Origin: Rhynochetos jubatus
Lineage: Eukaryota > Chordata > Aves > Eurypygiformes > Rhynochetidae
Assembly: GCA_027574665.1 (NCBI GenBank)
Contig: CM050654.1
Coordinates: forward strand, 24,819,722 to 24,883,721
Direction: 5' to 3'
Length of the DNA: 64,000 nucleotides
The notes beneath the pieces were generated by a model, which was given only the letters and a program-made list of their open reading frames with translations, was not told the origin of the DNA and searched no databases. Positions 15,153-26,700 of the stretch are shown one piece after another. A program made the translations under genes and the position numbers. Every line of letters begins with the position of its first letter. The stretch's first letter is position 1.

Positions 15153-15567
15153 AATCACAGATACTTGAACTGAGGCTAGGTATTCAGATGTTATTGGCAT
15201 ATGAATAACTATTATAATATGCAATGATTTTAGAACAGTTTCATATTAAGTATCAATTAATTACCAAATTGTTTCTTTAAAGAAACCCCCAAAGTATCTT
15301 CAGAAATATAAACCAACACATGGTCTGCATGGTTTTTGCTTAATGGTAAATTACAATCCTTTGATAAATGAGATAAACAGAGGCTGATGTGAAAAATGAA
15401 TACTATTTTTCCTAAGGCTGTGCTCTTGACCTTCTAACAATTCAAATACCTTTTCCTGTAGGTACCTCTGAATTGAAAATATATTTCCTATTTTGCATCC
15501 TATAAAGTATGGAGCTCTTCTAAATTATATTCAAATAGGCATATAGCTAAAGAATTAATTCAAAATT

Positions 15568-15589
15568 GGGGGGGGGGGGGGGGGGGGGG
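15568..15589. repeat. 22-base G homopolymer
   Basis: This is an uninterrupted run of G in an otherwise AT-rich KCNH7 intron, outside any repeat I recognise. Its true length is uncertain because such runs are error-prone. Confidence 0.9.
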
Positions 15590-17374
15590 TTATGCACATG
15601 ATTAGAGAACAATTTCAAAATAAACACCTGCAATTTTTCTCCACCATTATCATTAACCAGACATACTTGGTTACCAGTTTCCCAGTATCATTCAGTAAAT
15701 AAGTTGCTAAAACACACAATATTTTTATTTCAATATAATTACATTAAAATAAAAATTACTGCATACTAAGCTATTTCTAGTGGTGTGATAGATACTGAAA
15801 ACAGAGTAGCACCACAGAAGCTTTTCATTTATCATGTTTTTATTTGCTTATTGTTGCTGAATGCTGGCTTTTTCTGAAGATGTACAAATTTCATGCAGTA
15901 TTCCCTGTAGCTCATAAAATTTTTGTATATATATGTGTGTTAAATCATTCCGTTTGTTATTTCACAGCATTGATTTCCATTAGCAATCTTAGAAACTTTT
16001 AAACTCAGTTAAAGGTACTAATATTTCATTTGTAAACCATAGCTTGGCTTGTGTGGACAGAAGCCTCATATCAGAAACATGTTCATCGTTAGCAAGAGCT
16101 ATGAGTTGTGATTACGTTTATTCAGTAAGAGTGAGTGCACAGACCTTTATTGTGCTGAAATAAAAATTAATAGAGCAACAAGGGAAGGCATGTTGGAGGC
16201 GTTTTGTTCTGTGCAGGAATATGTGTTTGCAGAAAAACAGTGCAGGGCATAAACAGGGATGAATTAATAGACTGCTCTAATAACAAAAAGATACATCCTG
16301 TTCACATATTCGTAAGATGGGTAGCGTAAGTTCATGTTTTGTCCTCAGAAATATGCAACAGATGTAGCAGGTCCTAGGCAAAGCTACGGAAAGCATATGA
16401 CCTATTAATACCATTGTCAGCACATAAGAGAATTTAATGGAAAGAAAGGGTGGTGGATGAAAATGTGCCAGGCCCATTCTTTAACACTGCAGGCAGTCAC
16501 AAGGTGGGCAGTGCCCAAATAGAAGTCAGTACCAGAAATGTTATTTGATCCTAAAAGAAGCAGAGGTAAGACAGTCCTCCATAAATTAGAAAAGCTCACA
16601 TATAATGGCCACATTGTAACTAGCTCATTTTTTTCTTCTAAACAAAATTAACATGTTACCATGGTACCCAAAAGGAATCCCATGGTTCTACTTCAGGCAA
16701 ACTCCCATTGTTCTGAGTAAGGGATGAGCAAGGACCATAGAAACTAGCCCTGTGGTTTGCTGAACCACATCTGCCTATGTAAATCTGCACATCATAGTTT
16801 CAGTGGCACGTGTTGCTTTTTCTGATAAAAATTGAAGTCCTACACTTACAAGCAGTATATATTTAACATGAAAATCCCATTAAAATGCCCTTTGTCTGAA
16901 AAACGTCTGATCTTGTTCAGAAAGCTCACATTTTACAAATGTTATGGTTATTATTTCAGCAAAAACCTCTCTTATATTAAATGTAGTACTTGTATAACTG
17001 ATAAAAAGGAAATAGACATATTAGTCCAAATAGGTGAAATTCAGTCAACTCTCCCTTTAGCTATCTTATTTGTTATTTTACTGAAGAATATTCATTCATA
17101 TACCTTGATACCATTTCTTGCAATGAAAGAAATCTTAGTAACAAATTATGTAACCACTACAGATATTAGTATGTACATTAATTAGTATTCACATGGTATA
17201 AGCTTTGCGATATAGATTACATTATGCACTTGCTGAACTGTAATACTCTGACAACATTTAGGGCCACTTCTATTTGTATGTCACTTCTTTCTTTCAGTCC
17301 AGGAAGAAAACATAAAAATTACATAAGGCAACTTTCATAGCATTTACATGAAAACCTTATGCTTCTCTTTCCAG

Positions 17375-17627
17375 GTCCTGAAGGGGTTTCCAGAATGCTT
17401 GCAAGCTGACATTTGTCTGCACCTCAACCAAAATCTGCTTCAGAATTGCAAAGCTTTCCGGGGAGCCAGTAAAGGCTGTCTTCGAGCTTTGGCTATGAAA
17501 TTTAAGACAACACATGCACCTCCTGGAGACACTTTAGTGCATTGTGGAGATGTTCTTACCGCTCTTTATTTTGTGTCAAGAGGCTCCATTGAAATCCTTA
17601 AGAGTGACATTGTCGTAGCCATTCTTG
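17375..17627 (+). CDS. KCNH7: KCNH7 (ERG3) exon: C-linker end and start of cNBHD
   Basis: This 253-bp exon starts [19 protein letters not shown], finishes the C-linker and enters the cyclic-nucleotide-binding homology domain ([20 protein letters not shown], then [13 protein letters not shown]). In ERG channels this domain does not bind cyclic nucleotides. It docks against the N-terminal PAS domain to slow deactivation. The acceptor is CTCTTTCCAG and the donor is CTTG|GTAAGT. The reading frame joins both neighbouring exons without a break. Confidence 0.97.
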
Positions 17628-20600
17628 GTAAGTAGATTACTATAAGGCATGTTAAAAGAGTCAGGGGATTGAAAAGAAATATCCATTGTTTTTCCTGGGG
17701 AAGGAAGCTTGTGAATGTTTGACTCACTGCTAGCTAAAATGAAGCAAATAATTTGTTTAAGGAGCAAAGTCTACGTTATTGCAATAATTCATGTGCATCA
17801 AAGAGCTCACATCCTTGGATATCTGAAATATAAGAGCAAGAGTGAGTCACATTTATCCCTAAATACATGATAAACTGCCAGTTGAGGCAAGCAAATATCA
17901 AATTACTCCAGTTCTGATTATGCTGTAAGAACCAAAGTCAAGGACACCCTTTTCCTGAACAGTGTATGAGACTACTGAGACACATAGATGCTAACTGGAT
18001 TTTACTTTTAAAAGTAAAATAACTAAAACTCTAGCTAAATAAGACTACTGATTTGTTTCTCCAATTTAATATCAAGGAAAAAAGAATGCAAAGAATAACT
18101 GAGTAGGTGAGTAAGGATTTTGCTGTACAGAAACCTACACCAGCTGTAACATCATCCATATGTTGGCCTTTCTGTTTATCATCCACTGTAGGAACTTACA
18201 GCCACAAAAGTAGCTGAATCAAAATGTGGACTGGTAGCAGTCTGTTGCTATTAATCCACTTGTGACTGATTATTCTGCTGGTACTTTGCAGGGTGGATAC
18301 AAGAGCAGAAGTACAAAAGTGTGCCTACAGCAATCCTTCCCTAGGTTTAGATGGTGTTATCAAGATAATTTGTCATCTCATGCTGTTTCAGCTCATCAGC
18401 TGGGCCAGCTTTAGGCACAAGCAAAGTAGGGAGCATGCAACTATAACAGTGTGAGGTTTTTACTTACCTGTGTGAGTGTCTTGCCCTGATTATGAACAGT
18501 GTGATTCATCAAAAACATGTAAATTTCCATAGCACTCACAATCAAGAACAACTGACCATTTTATGAAATAATTTCTTCCTGGCCTAAAGATGCAGACAGG
18601 TTGAGTTTTGCATTTATACACATCAGATGCCTGTGCTTTCACACTGGAGCAGAAATTTGCAGGGCACTGCTATTATATCTCTTCCAGCCTACAGCTCCTT
18701 ACACTAGCGGCTACAGTTCAGAGCCCAGCTCTCCCAGGAAATTGATGGTCCAGACAGAAAGATAGAGAGTTGTACACAACTGCAGGTGAAAGGAACTGCT
18801 GTGGGCCCACATATGTTGCGTGATCCGAGGCAGAAGCCTGCCTGATACTTCTCCAGTAAGAGTCTGTGGTATTTTGAAGAATCTGCTAAAAAATAGAAGA
18901 TGATACAGATGAAAATTACTCTGCAATGAAATCACACAGAAACCTAACATAGATTATCAATATTTAGCCAAACATTTTTAGTTAATTCCTCTTTCTGAAA
19001 AACCTAGACACCGAAATGGACATACAAAACAGACAATGCTTTGTCCTCTGGGGTTGAAATTAGTTCAGTCCAATAGAGGTAGCATGGGTGAAGTTTCCTT
19101 CCTTAACAAGTATTGCAATTTCATCACAGAAATCCAAGAGTTCTGAGAAATGTTGGCTTTGTCCTGCATTTTTCTTCAACTCATGAGCACTACCTGATGC
19201 TGCTGAGTGAGGTCTATTCAGTACTGACCTGACAACAGTAATTCTGTGCCAAACCCTTGGCTGTGGGTCTTGTAGAATCTACAACCTCTTTCAGCTTTGC
19301 AGACAAGATATAAAAATACTGAGATCATGTCAATAGTCATATTGGAGAGAAGGTCCTACATGCCTTGAATATGGACCTCTGCATTCATAAACATTAAGCC
19401 CAGAAGGACTACTACATTATATTGTCTAACCTTTGTTATATCAGTGCCTCCTCTTACATTTCATACCTTTAACTATCTCTTGTGTCTAATCAACTGTGCT
19501 TGATGAAAGAAAATCAATGGGTTTTGAACTGAAGACATAATGAGACCAAAAAGTGAACACTTTCATTGGCAGATTATTTCCATAGTTAATCATTCTTATT
19601 GTTAAAAATATGTGCTTTATTTCCAATATCAAATGATGTTGCTTCAATTTATTTCCATTGGTTCTTACTATGCATTCCTTATTATGTTCTAGAGGTCTTT
19701 AGTACCAAGTAATTTTTCCTCTTCATAAGGATATATGCAATGTAATCAGGCTACCTCTTAATCTTCCTGTTGACAAACTAAACAGACTGTGCTTTTTAAG
19801 ATCTTTCCTGTAAATCAGTCCTTACATTATTTTTTGCATCTTTTGGCTGCTTGTTCACCCAATATTCAGCTTCCTTTTTATAAAAAAGAGAAACCAGAAC
19901 TACTTGCAGTAACTTGCAATAACGTAAGAGCCACAAATGTTTAACAGAGAGGCAAAATCACTCCTGTATTCCTTTTCACCAATCTACTGTTTCTCAGTTG
20001 CTATGATCACTATTCTTTATCACAAGTGTTTTTCCACTTCTCCCCCAAACCCCATTTTGCAGCTAAGCGCTGCAACCCTTAGTTCAGAGTATATTTTGCA
20101 CAGCTCTGTAGGTGCTCTGCATTTATGAAGGTTAGGTGCAGATTTGGGCGAAAAAGAGCGAGCAATTAAATAGAGATGACAATTTTAGCAAACAGTGGAA
20201 GGAATTGTAATAGTATCAAAATAGAAGCAGCTATGTTTAAAGAGCAAAGAGTTGAAAACCACTTCTGCACCTTGGAATTTTTGCATTCCCTCTAAAACAA
20301 TATAAAATCTAAGTCATTTTCTACCAAAATATATTTCAAGTATGGTCTGTTTCTTCATGTAATCCTTAACAAAATTATACTCCAGGCCAGACAGGTCCTG
20401 AACTCTACTGAATAACAGAAATTACATTTTTGTCATCATTAAGAATATGATTTAAATCAGCAAACGATGTTTTTATGAGAAAGGACAAAGGAACCTGCTC
20501 CAGTCATGCTGTTTTGATGGAACTGAAGATAACATGTGATGAAACTAGATTTTCCTTTCACTTAGTCCAGTTATATATCGATGTAATTTCACTGATTTTA

Positions 20601-20793
20601 ATAATTTTACTTTTAATATTTAATATTAATAATACTTTTGATTTAGAACAACATATGTGCAATGGTAATCTGATTGTATCGCTTCATGTAAAATCAAGTA
20701 TTCTACACCATTATCATTAAAGAAATACATCATTTGATTTAATGGCTTATTTATGTTTAAAATAGTAATCTCCATCTAATTTTCTGTCTCCAG
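17628..20793 (+). other. KCNH7: KCNH7 intron
   Basis: This 3.2-kb intron has a GTAAGT donor and a TTCTGTCTCCAG acceptor. It is AT-rich unique sequence with no recognisable repeat or exon. Confidence 0.85.
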
Positions 20794-20999
20794 GGAAAAA
20801 TGATATTTTTGGAGAGATGGTACATCTTTATGCAAAACCAGGAAAGTCAAATGCAGATGTGAGAGCTTTAACTTACTGTGATTTACATAAAATCCAGCGA
20901 GAAGATCTACTGGAAGTTTTGGACATGTACCCTGAATTTTCTGACCTCTTCCTCACCAATCTAGAGCTGACTTTTAATCTGAGAGATGAAACGGCAAAG
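20794..20999 (+). CDS. KCNH7: KCNH7 (ERG3) exon: second half of cNBHD
   Basis: This 206-bp exon encodes [20 protein letters not shown] and then [20 protein letters not shown], the beta-roll and C-helix of the cyclic-nucleotide-binding homology domain, ending NLRDETAK. The segment EFSDLFLTN carries leucine (codon 20946-20948) where I recall ERG1-3 having histidine (EFSDHF). The splice sites are CTCCAG|GG and AAAG|GTACAT. Reading on into the intron gives 26 further residues before a stop at about 21080, with an AATAAA at 21379. Confidence 0.97.
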
Positions 21000-23672
21000 G
21001 TACATACAATAAGGGACCTTTTTTTCTTAATATTGGGCAGAATCTGTCCTAAAGTAACAAAACTTGAAAATAGCAATTGAAAAAACAAGGTTAGCAAAAT
21101 TAAAAGCTAACAGCCTAAGGCCAAATCCTATTTTAAAAAAATATACTCACCTGATTGCTCCTACTGAAGTCAGTTAAACTCAGCAGAAGTCAATGAAACG
21201 ATTCAGATGATGTTAATCTAACAGGATTTGGTTCTATATTTAAAGAGTATTAAAGTTTCAGCCAGGGGGATTTTGGATGTTTTGTTAAAGTCATGGAAAA
21301 TATGCTTTTTTCAGCTGACTATAGCCTGGGTCACCACAAGGGGAAATTTTGACACTATATATAATTTTACAGCCATAAAATAAAGATAAATCAGATTATC
21401 CAGATTCATTCTGTGTCTAACAATAGAAAATGTTTAATTGCCTTTCAAACATGAATTGTTAATTCTCTTATCTTGGACTGCACCCTACCTCCTAGGAGAT
21501 TAAAAGCATACAAGGGACCTTTCAAATTTCACTTTCAGTCTTCATATTTGCAGGGATTTCTTGGTCTCCTTTTCCCACAGTGACTTTCCTAAATGTCCCC
21601 TTTTGCCCAGATTGCATCATCAAGAAAGCAGAAAATTTACCAATGTTTTCTTATCTGAGATTGTCAGGGTCAGTCTGAATTGGGAAAGAAAGGGGAAGGT
21701 TTGGCCAAAGAGGAGAGGGGAAAGACTATTGCCCAGCTTGTGCTACTGGGGCTAAAGTTTTTCCTAGAAAGTTGCAGGGTACACCAGCACTGCTCATGAA
21801 GCATGGACTACATTGCTCATAGAATGACTAGTTTACATTTAATTATTTCTGAGATACTGCCATTTTGTGGTTTCTCACTATACTTTTAAGGAAAAATGGA
21901 GGTTCAATGAGGAGGAACTGACATGATTTGACCCCAAAGGCCTTCTGAGAAACAAAGAGACAAAAAAAGCTAGGTTTTGAGCTGTAAATTATAAGGACAT
22001 CTTTGCTAACCACATATGGATCTTTAGTTTAAAAAACTAAGTATAACATCTAACAAGAAGTATCACTTCTTTTTATGCTGAGCCTTTTTTTAATAAAAGA
22101 TCACTAAGAAAATAAAAGACCAATTCTATTCCTTATTTTAAAAGCCATCCTTTTGTGTTTACTGAAAAGGTCATTATTATTAATTATATGTGAAACACAA
22201 TACAATTAATTTATAGTCTAGTGATAAATTTAAGTTAAAACTGAAAGTCTGCATACTTGAAAAATTCCTTGAGGACAAATTCACATTAACAATTTTAGTC
22301 TGAGCAATTATTTCCTGCAATTACATTGTCATCAATGTTTTATTATTATGTTTTCCTTATAGCTGAGAAAATGGAAACAAAATTCCATCTTCTGTGTTGT
22401 GGTGTAGAATACCCAAAGAAAGTCCTCACTGCTCATGTTCCTTAGAAATTTTTCAGTTGTTATTTTTTACTGCTCTACCACCCACTAAGAAAAAATCGCT
22501 AGACTTCACAGAGACAGGGAAGGGAGGACAGGCTCACCCGTGCCTCTGAGCTTGCAAAATCACAGTTTTCTCTAGCAATTCTACTTGCTTTCCACTGTCT
22601 ATTGCAATTCAGAAAATCATCTCCCAAAAGAAGTGATGAGCACATTCTGATCTTCAAAACATCACTTAGATCCATATGTGTTACCTGAATAGTAACTGCT
22701 TCTGCCTCAACTTCTGCTCCTGTCCTCCTATTTATGTAAAAGTGCCTTTTTCTTCCTGCAGTTATTCTACCAGTGGGCCACCACTGAAGCACCTTACCCA
22801 CCAGGTTTACAATGAAGGGAATAGAGAAAGATGTAAACACTTCCCACTTCTTTCCCTCTGCCCTTCTCCCACATGCAAATCTGCTTACTTGAGTGGTATG
22901 GGAAACCTCACTAGCACAGGGAAGGGAAGTAGGCTGAAGCCAATGCCATGGGTATGTACACAAAGAGCATAACTGGTGTTATATTTGCTTATTTGTAAAT
23001 TTCTCAGTTTTAAATAAGTAGAGGAAGGGTTAAAATGCATCTTGTATTTATTATGGCCAAAAAAAAAAAGCACGTCCATATTCTGTAAAATGGATAGAAA
23101 AAAACAACATTGTGTTCTCCTAGGAAAATAAGTATCTGAATGAACTGAATCCAATAGAAAAGAAAGGAGGGTCTAGAACAATAAAATTATGAGTGCAAAA
23201 GTGTCTGGTGTTTGTCAGACTTACATATATAGTTGCAAAATGTAAACTTCGTAATCATTAGCATGTAGTTAAATATAGATCTAATCACAACCTCTTACGA
23301 CATTACTTCCTGCAATAGTATACATTCTCTATCATAGGTTATTTAATTTTTTATTAATTTCTATTAGAATACTTAAGCCACATCTGTGCAATTTCAGGAA
23401 GCTGATAACCCATGAATATATGCCTTTCCATGTAATCTTACCATCAGAATACTGTTGTTTCACCATCAGGTGGTAACATTGTTGGTTTTGCTGAATCTAC
23501 ACGAAACATTTTAATGTTAACATTGAGGAATACCATTAGCTGGGGATGGAGAGGTTGATGCAGACTGACTTTCTTAAAGTTTGAACATGATTAACAGTCA
23601 ATCACCTATTGAAAACCTGCTCTCTTTAGATGGGACTAATCTGTCATTATGTTTCATATTTCATTAATCAAG
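21000..23672 (+). other. KCNH7: KCNH7 intron with ancient inverted-end repeat
   Basis: This intron has a GTACAT donor and a rather weak acceptor (TTTCATTAATCAAG). An ancient repeat-like block with inverted ends lies at 21119-21234. A 154-codon open frame on the - strand (22499-22963) has no family resemblance. The rest shows nothing recognisable. Confidence 0.75.
21119..21234. repeat. Ancient amniote repeat with inverted ends
   Basis: GGCCAAATCCT at the left is mirrored by AGGATTTGGTTC at the right. Between them is a CTGAAGTCAGTTAAACTCAG block typical of old interspersed repeats in birds and reptiles. The family is not certain. Confidence 0.5.
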
Positions 23673-23772
23673 TCTGACCTCGTAATAAGATCACAAACTA
23701 CTAATGATACGGATGGAGATAACTGCAAACTACGAAGACGGAAATTGTCCTTTCAAAGTGAAATAGAGAAAG
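23673..23772 (+). CDS. KCNH7: KCNH7 (ERG3) exon: post-cNBHD basic segment
   Basis: This 100-bp exon encodes [20 protein letters not shown] and then [13 protein letters not shown]. Human ERG3 has a comparable stretch with [19 protein letters not shown]. The RRRK cluster followed by LSF is the start of the variable cytoplasmic C-terminus and contains a likely basophilic kinase site (RRKLS). The donor is AAAG|GTAATT. The acceptor is pyrimidine-poor, so this exon may be spliced less efficiently than its neighbours (inference). Confidence 0.93.
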
Positions 23773-26700
23773 GTAATTAACTTCATTTCTTACATTAGAC
23801 AGAACTGCTTCATTATTCATTGGTATTTCACTTGATAATGCTGGTACATTAGGGTCCCATGTTGGCTGTTACTGTAGCAGCTCTTGAGAATCCAGCTGAG
23901 CAGCAGAAACAGTCTGTGCATTGTCCCCTGTATAGTTATACATGACTACAGAATAAGTTTTCATTTTTCCATGACTTCACACCTATCAGTGCAGAACTGT
24001 TCAAACACTAAGCCACCTTATTGCCCTTGAGATATACATACGTGTATTATCTCTTAAAGGATATCTGTTTTCTGAGAAATCATGTTTTTTGAACTGTTGG
24101 AGAACCTAGTCTGTTGGATCATTTATTAGCAGTGTTGATTTTATTTCCTCAGCAAAGTGTTTTATTGAACTTGATGCTAGGTAGTGTTTCTCCCTGGAAT
24201 TAAAATGTTTTGGTTTCAGGACACAGCAGCTTCACCATAGTCAGATTTTGATTCATATGGTAATGTGCAAATGATTGTCCCGGCACAAGTTCAGGTAACA
24301 TTTTCTGTGCTTACATTCACCTTAGCGGCTTTTCGGAGTAATCCTGATGAAGGAAAATTCAGTGAAATATTAAACTATGTCACCAGTATTCAGTACCGCT
24401 TAATCCCAGGAACTGTAGATAGCAGCTGTGTTCAGACAGCAATAGTCATGAAGACAGCTAAACAGATACCTGCAGGATTTTAATTTTTATGTAGGGAGAG
24501 CACAGTTCCTTGACTAACATGACACTTCTATGATCCAATGGTTTGTCTGACATATTACTGTTTCTGGTATGCCTGTCTTTCATATTCCACAGTTAAACCC
24601 CAATCCTAAATGCAGCATAATACCAATTTTAGAGTTGCAGCGTAGCTGATAATAAATCGGAACACTTTAAATGTACATAGCAGGTATAATGCTCAAAGAA
24701 GGAAGACTTTAATCCAGAGCGTGGCTACTCAGAACAATGACGTTGCCATTCAATCAAAGAAGCATCTTTAGGGCAGGAAGCCAAGGCTGACAAAAAATCT
24801 GTCAAGAAAATGTCCTCATGAAATATTCAATCTGCTCTTCACAAAGAACCTGTTGACAGAGGCGCTTTGCCTGAATAACCTTCACATTTCTTATGAGAAA
24901 ACATATGCCACCACCTAGAAAAGATGGAAGTGATCTTTCATGTTGTGCAGAATTAGAAATAGGCTCCTGCGATGTCAGTGTGGTACCAAGACCCATCAGC
25001 TTTTATGGATCTTGCCTGGTAGATTACACTGAACATCCTCTTGGAAACATCTTTTTGCATTACTTCTGAAAGAATATAGTTTCCCACAGTTTTGTCTTTA
25101 AAAAAATAACAAATTGCACGACTGGGGAAGAAGAGACAAGACGGTCAACAAGCTCCTTAGCCCTGGTAATGACTGTATAGTATCTGGTAATGTCTGAGTT
25201 AGACACAAGTGTGGTACACCGGCAGCCTGTCTGAGGAGAAGATGCAATTGTAAGAGTCCTTTGCCAAGAGCTAAGTATGCTTTTGGCCCACACTTTTAGT
25301 ACCCCTCTCTGGTCCCTGTTCAGATTCTGTCTATGTTGCCGTAATTGCAGCAGACACTTTATAGTCATAGACATTCAATGTCACTTTGCTGTGGCCCATC
25401 CTACATCCTGTATGAGGTTGTAGTGTCCTAGAGGTTGCTAACGGCTTGTAAAGTAATATTCTATTGTTTTCAACACCTTACATAGAGGAGGAAGTGGCAT
25501 CATATTTTGATCCACTATAGTTAGTTTATAATGATAAATATTTGGGGATGATTCTGCAGAGTACCTCAGAAGAACTGGTGAAGAAAAGTCAGAGCTCCTG
25601 AACACACAGCTGGCAAATGCATTTCTGGTCACGGTATTCTTTTAACAATCATATTTTGATTTCAGAACAAGATAGAAACACCCAGCATTCTCACTTCTAT
25701 ATTTTGATATTTTACATCTCACTAAATCCTTATTGATTTGTAATTAGAGGTGGGGAGAGGTTGCTCATGAAATGGTCTTCTTGCTGGCATTCGTTACTTT
25801 GAGCTGTTGACCTACCAGTGTATTATGCAGCTTGAAATTGTATTGTTTCCATCTTTAGTGTGATCATCAGTGATTTTCTCCCTTTTGGAGTGCTAAAAAT
25901 GAGATTGTGTTATCTCAGCCTTTAGTTCATGCTAGCCTGATTTGGACCTTGTTGCCATGGTAACTCTTCCTGCACAAGTTTTAGCAGAGGTTAAACAAAA
26001 TCAACACAGCTCTATGCTATGCATCTGCAGTTGGTACCACTACTTTTCCAATTCCATGCCAGACATTTGCACATCACCCATACATATTTATACCATTTCT
26101 TACATGTGTCACCAAAAATTGATCTTAGTACATTGGGCTCTGCCATAATGTGATTTTAAATGGTGCAAGGGTACTTGAGGGACCAACTTGTTTGCTGATT
26201 TCCAGAAAGAACTGTAATACCACAAGAGGTCCCCTGCAAAATTAGCAGTTACACTACATAGCAGCATATTCTTGCTCTCACCCAAAAGAAATTCATTGCA
26301 GGTCTTTTAGAATAATGGATGATGTTCCTTGCAGAGGGGCAGGTGCAGCCTTAGACAGATGCCATAGATGCTTGACAGTCAGCCAAGAAACTCTCTCCAT
26401 GACTGCTTAATATAAGCAGTATTCCTGCCTCACAGTTCCAAACAAAGCCCTCAGCTGGGCTGGCAAGTTGGTCTCCTGCTGAAAACTGAGGCACAACAAA
26501 CTGCACCATCTACATTCATTTGTCTCTTTCAGCAGTGCAGAATACAAGCCTTTCTTCCCCTTTCTCTAAAATCTTAGCCTTCTTGGGACTGTTCCAGTGT
26601 CCAATTATGCTTGGTAAAATATATTCTTTGCATTTAACTTTAATTCATGTAAACCTTAGCTAAAGGCTATCAAAGTTCTGGACCTATTCAGGGCACATGT

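Noticed and set aside
22499-22963. 154-codon frame on the - strand in a KCNH7 intron
   Set aside because: There is no recognisable motif, no supporting exons and unremarkable composition. It is probably chance.
24265-24483. 72-codon + strand frame after the 100-bp KCNH7 exon
   Set aside because: It has no acceptor in phase and no similarity to ERG3, which continues directly at 35861.
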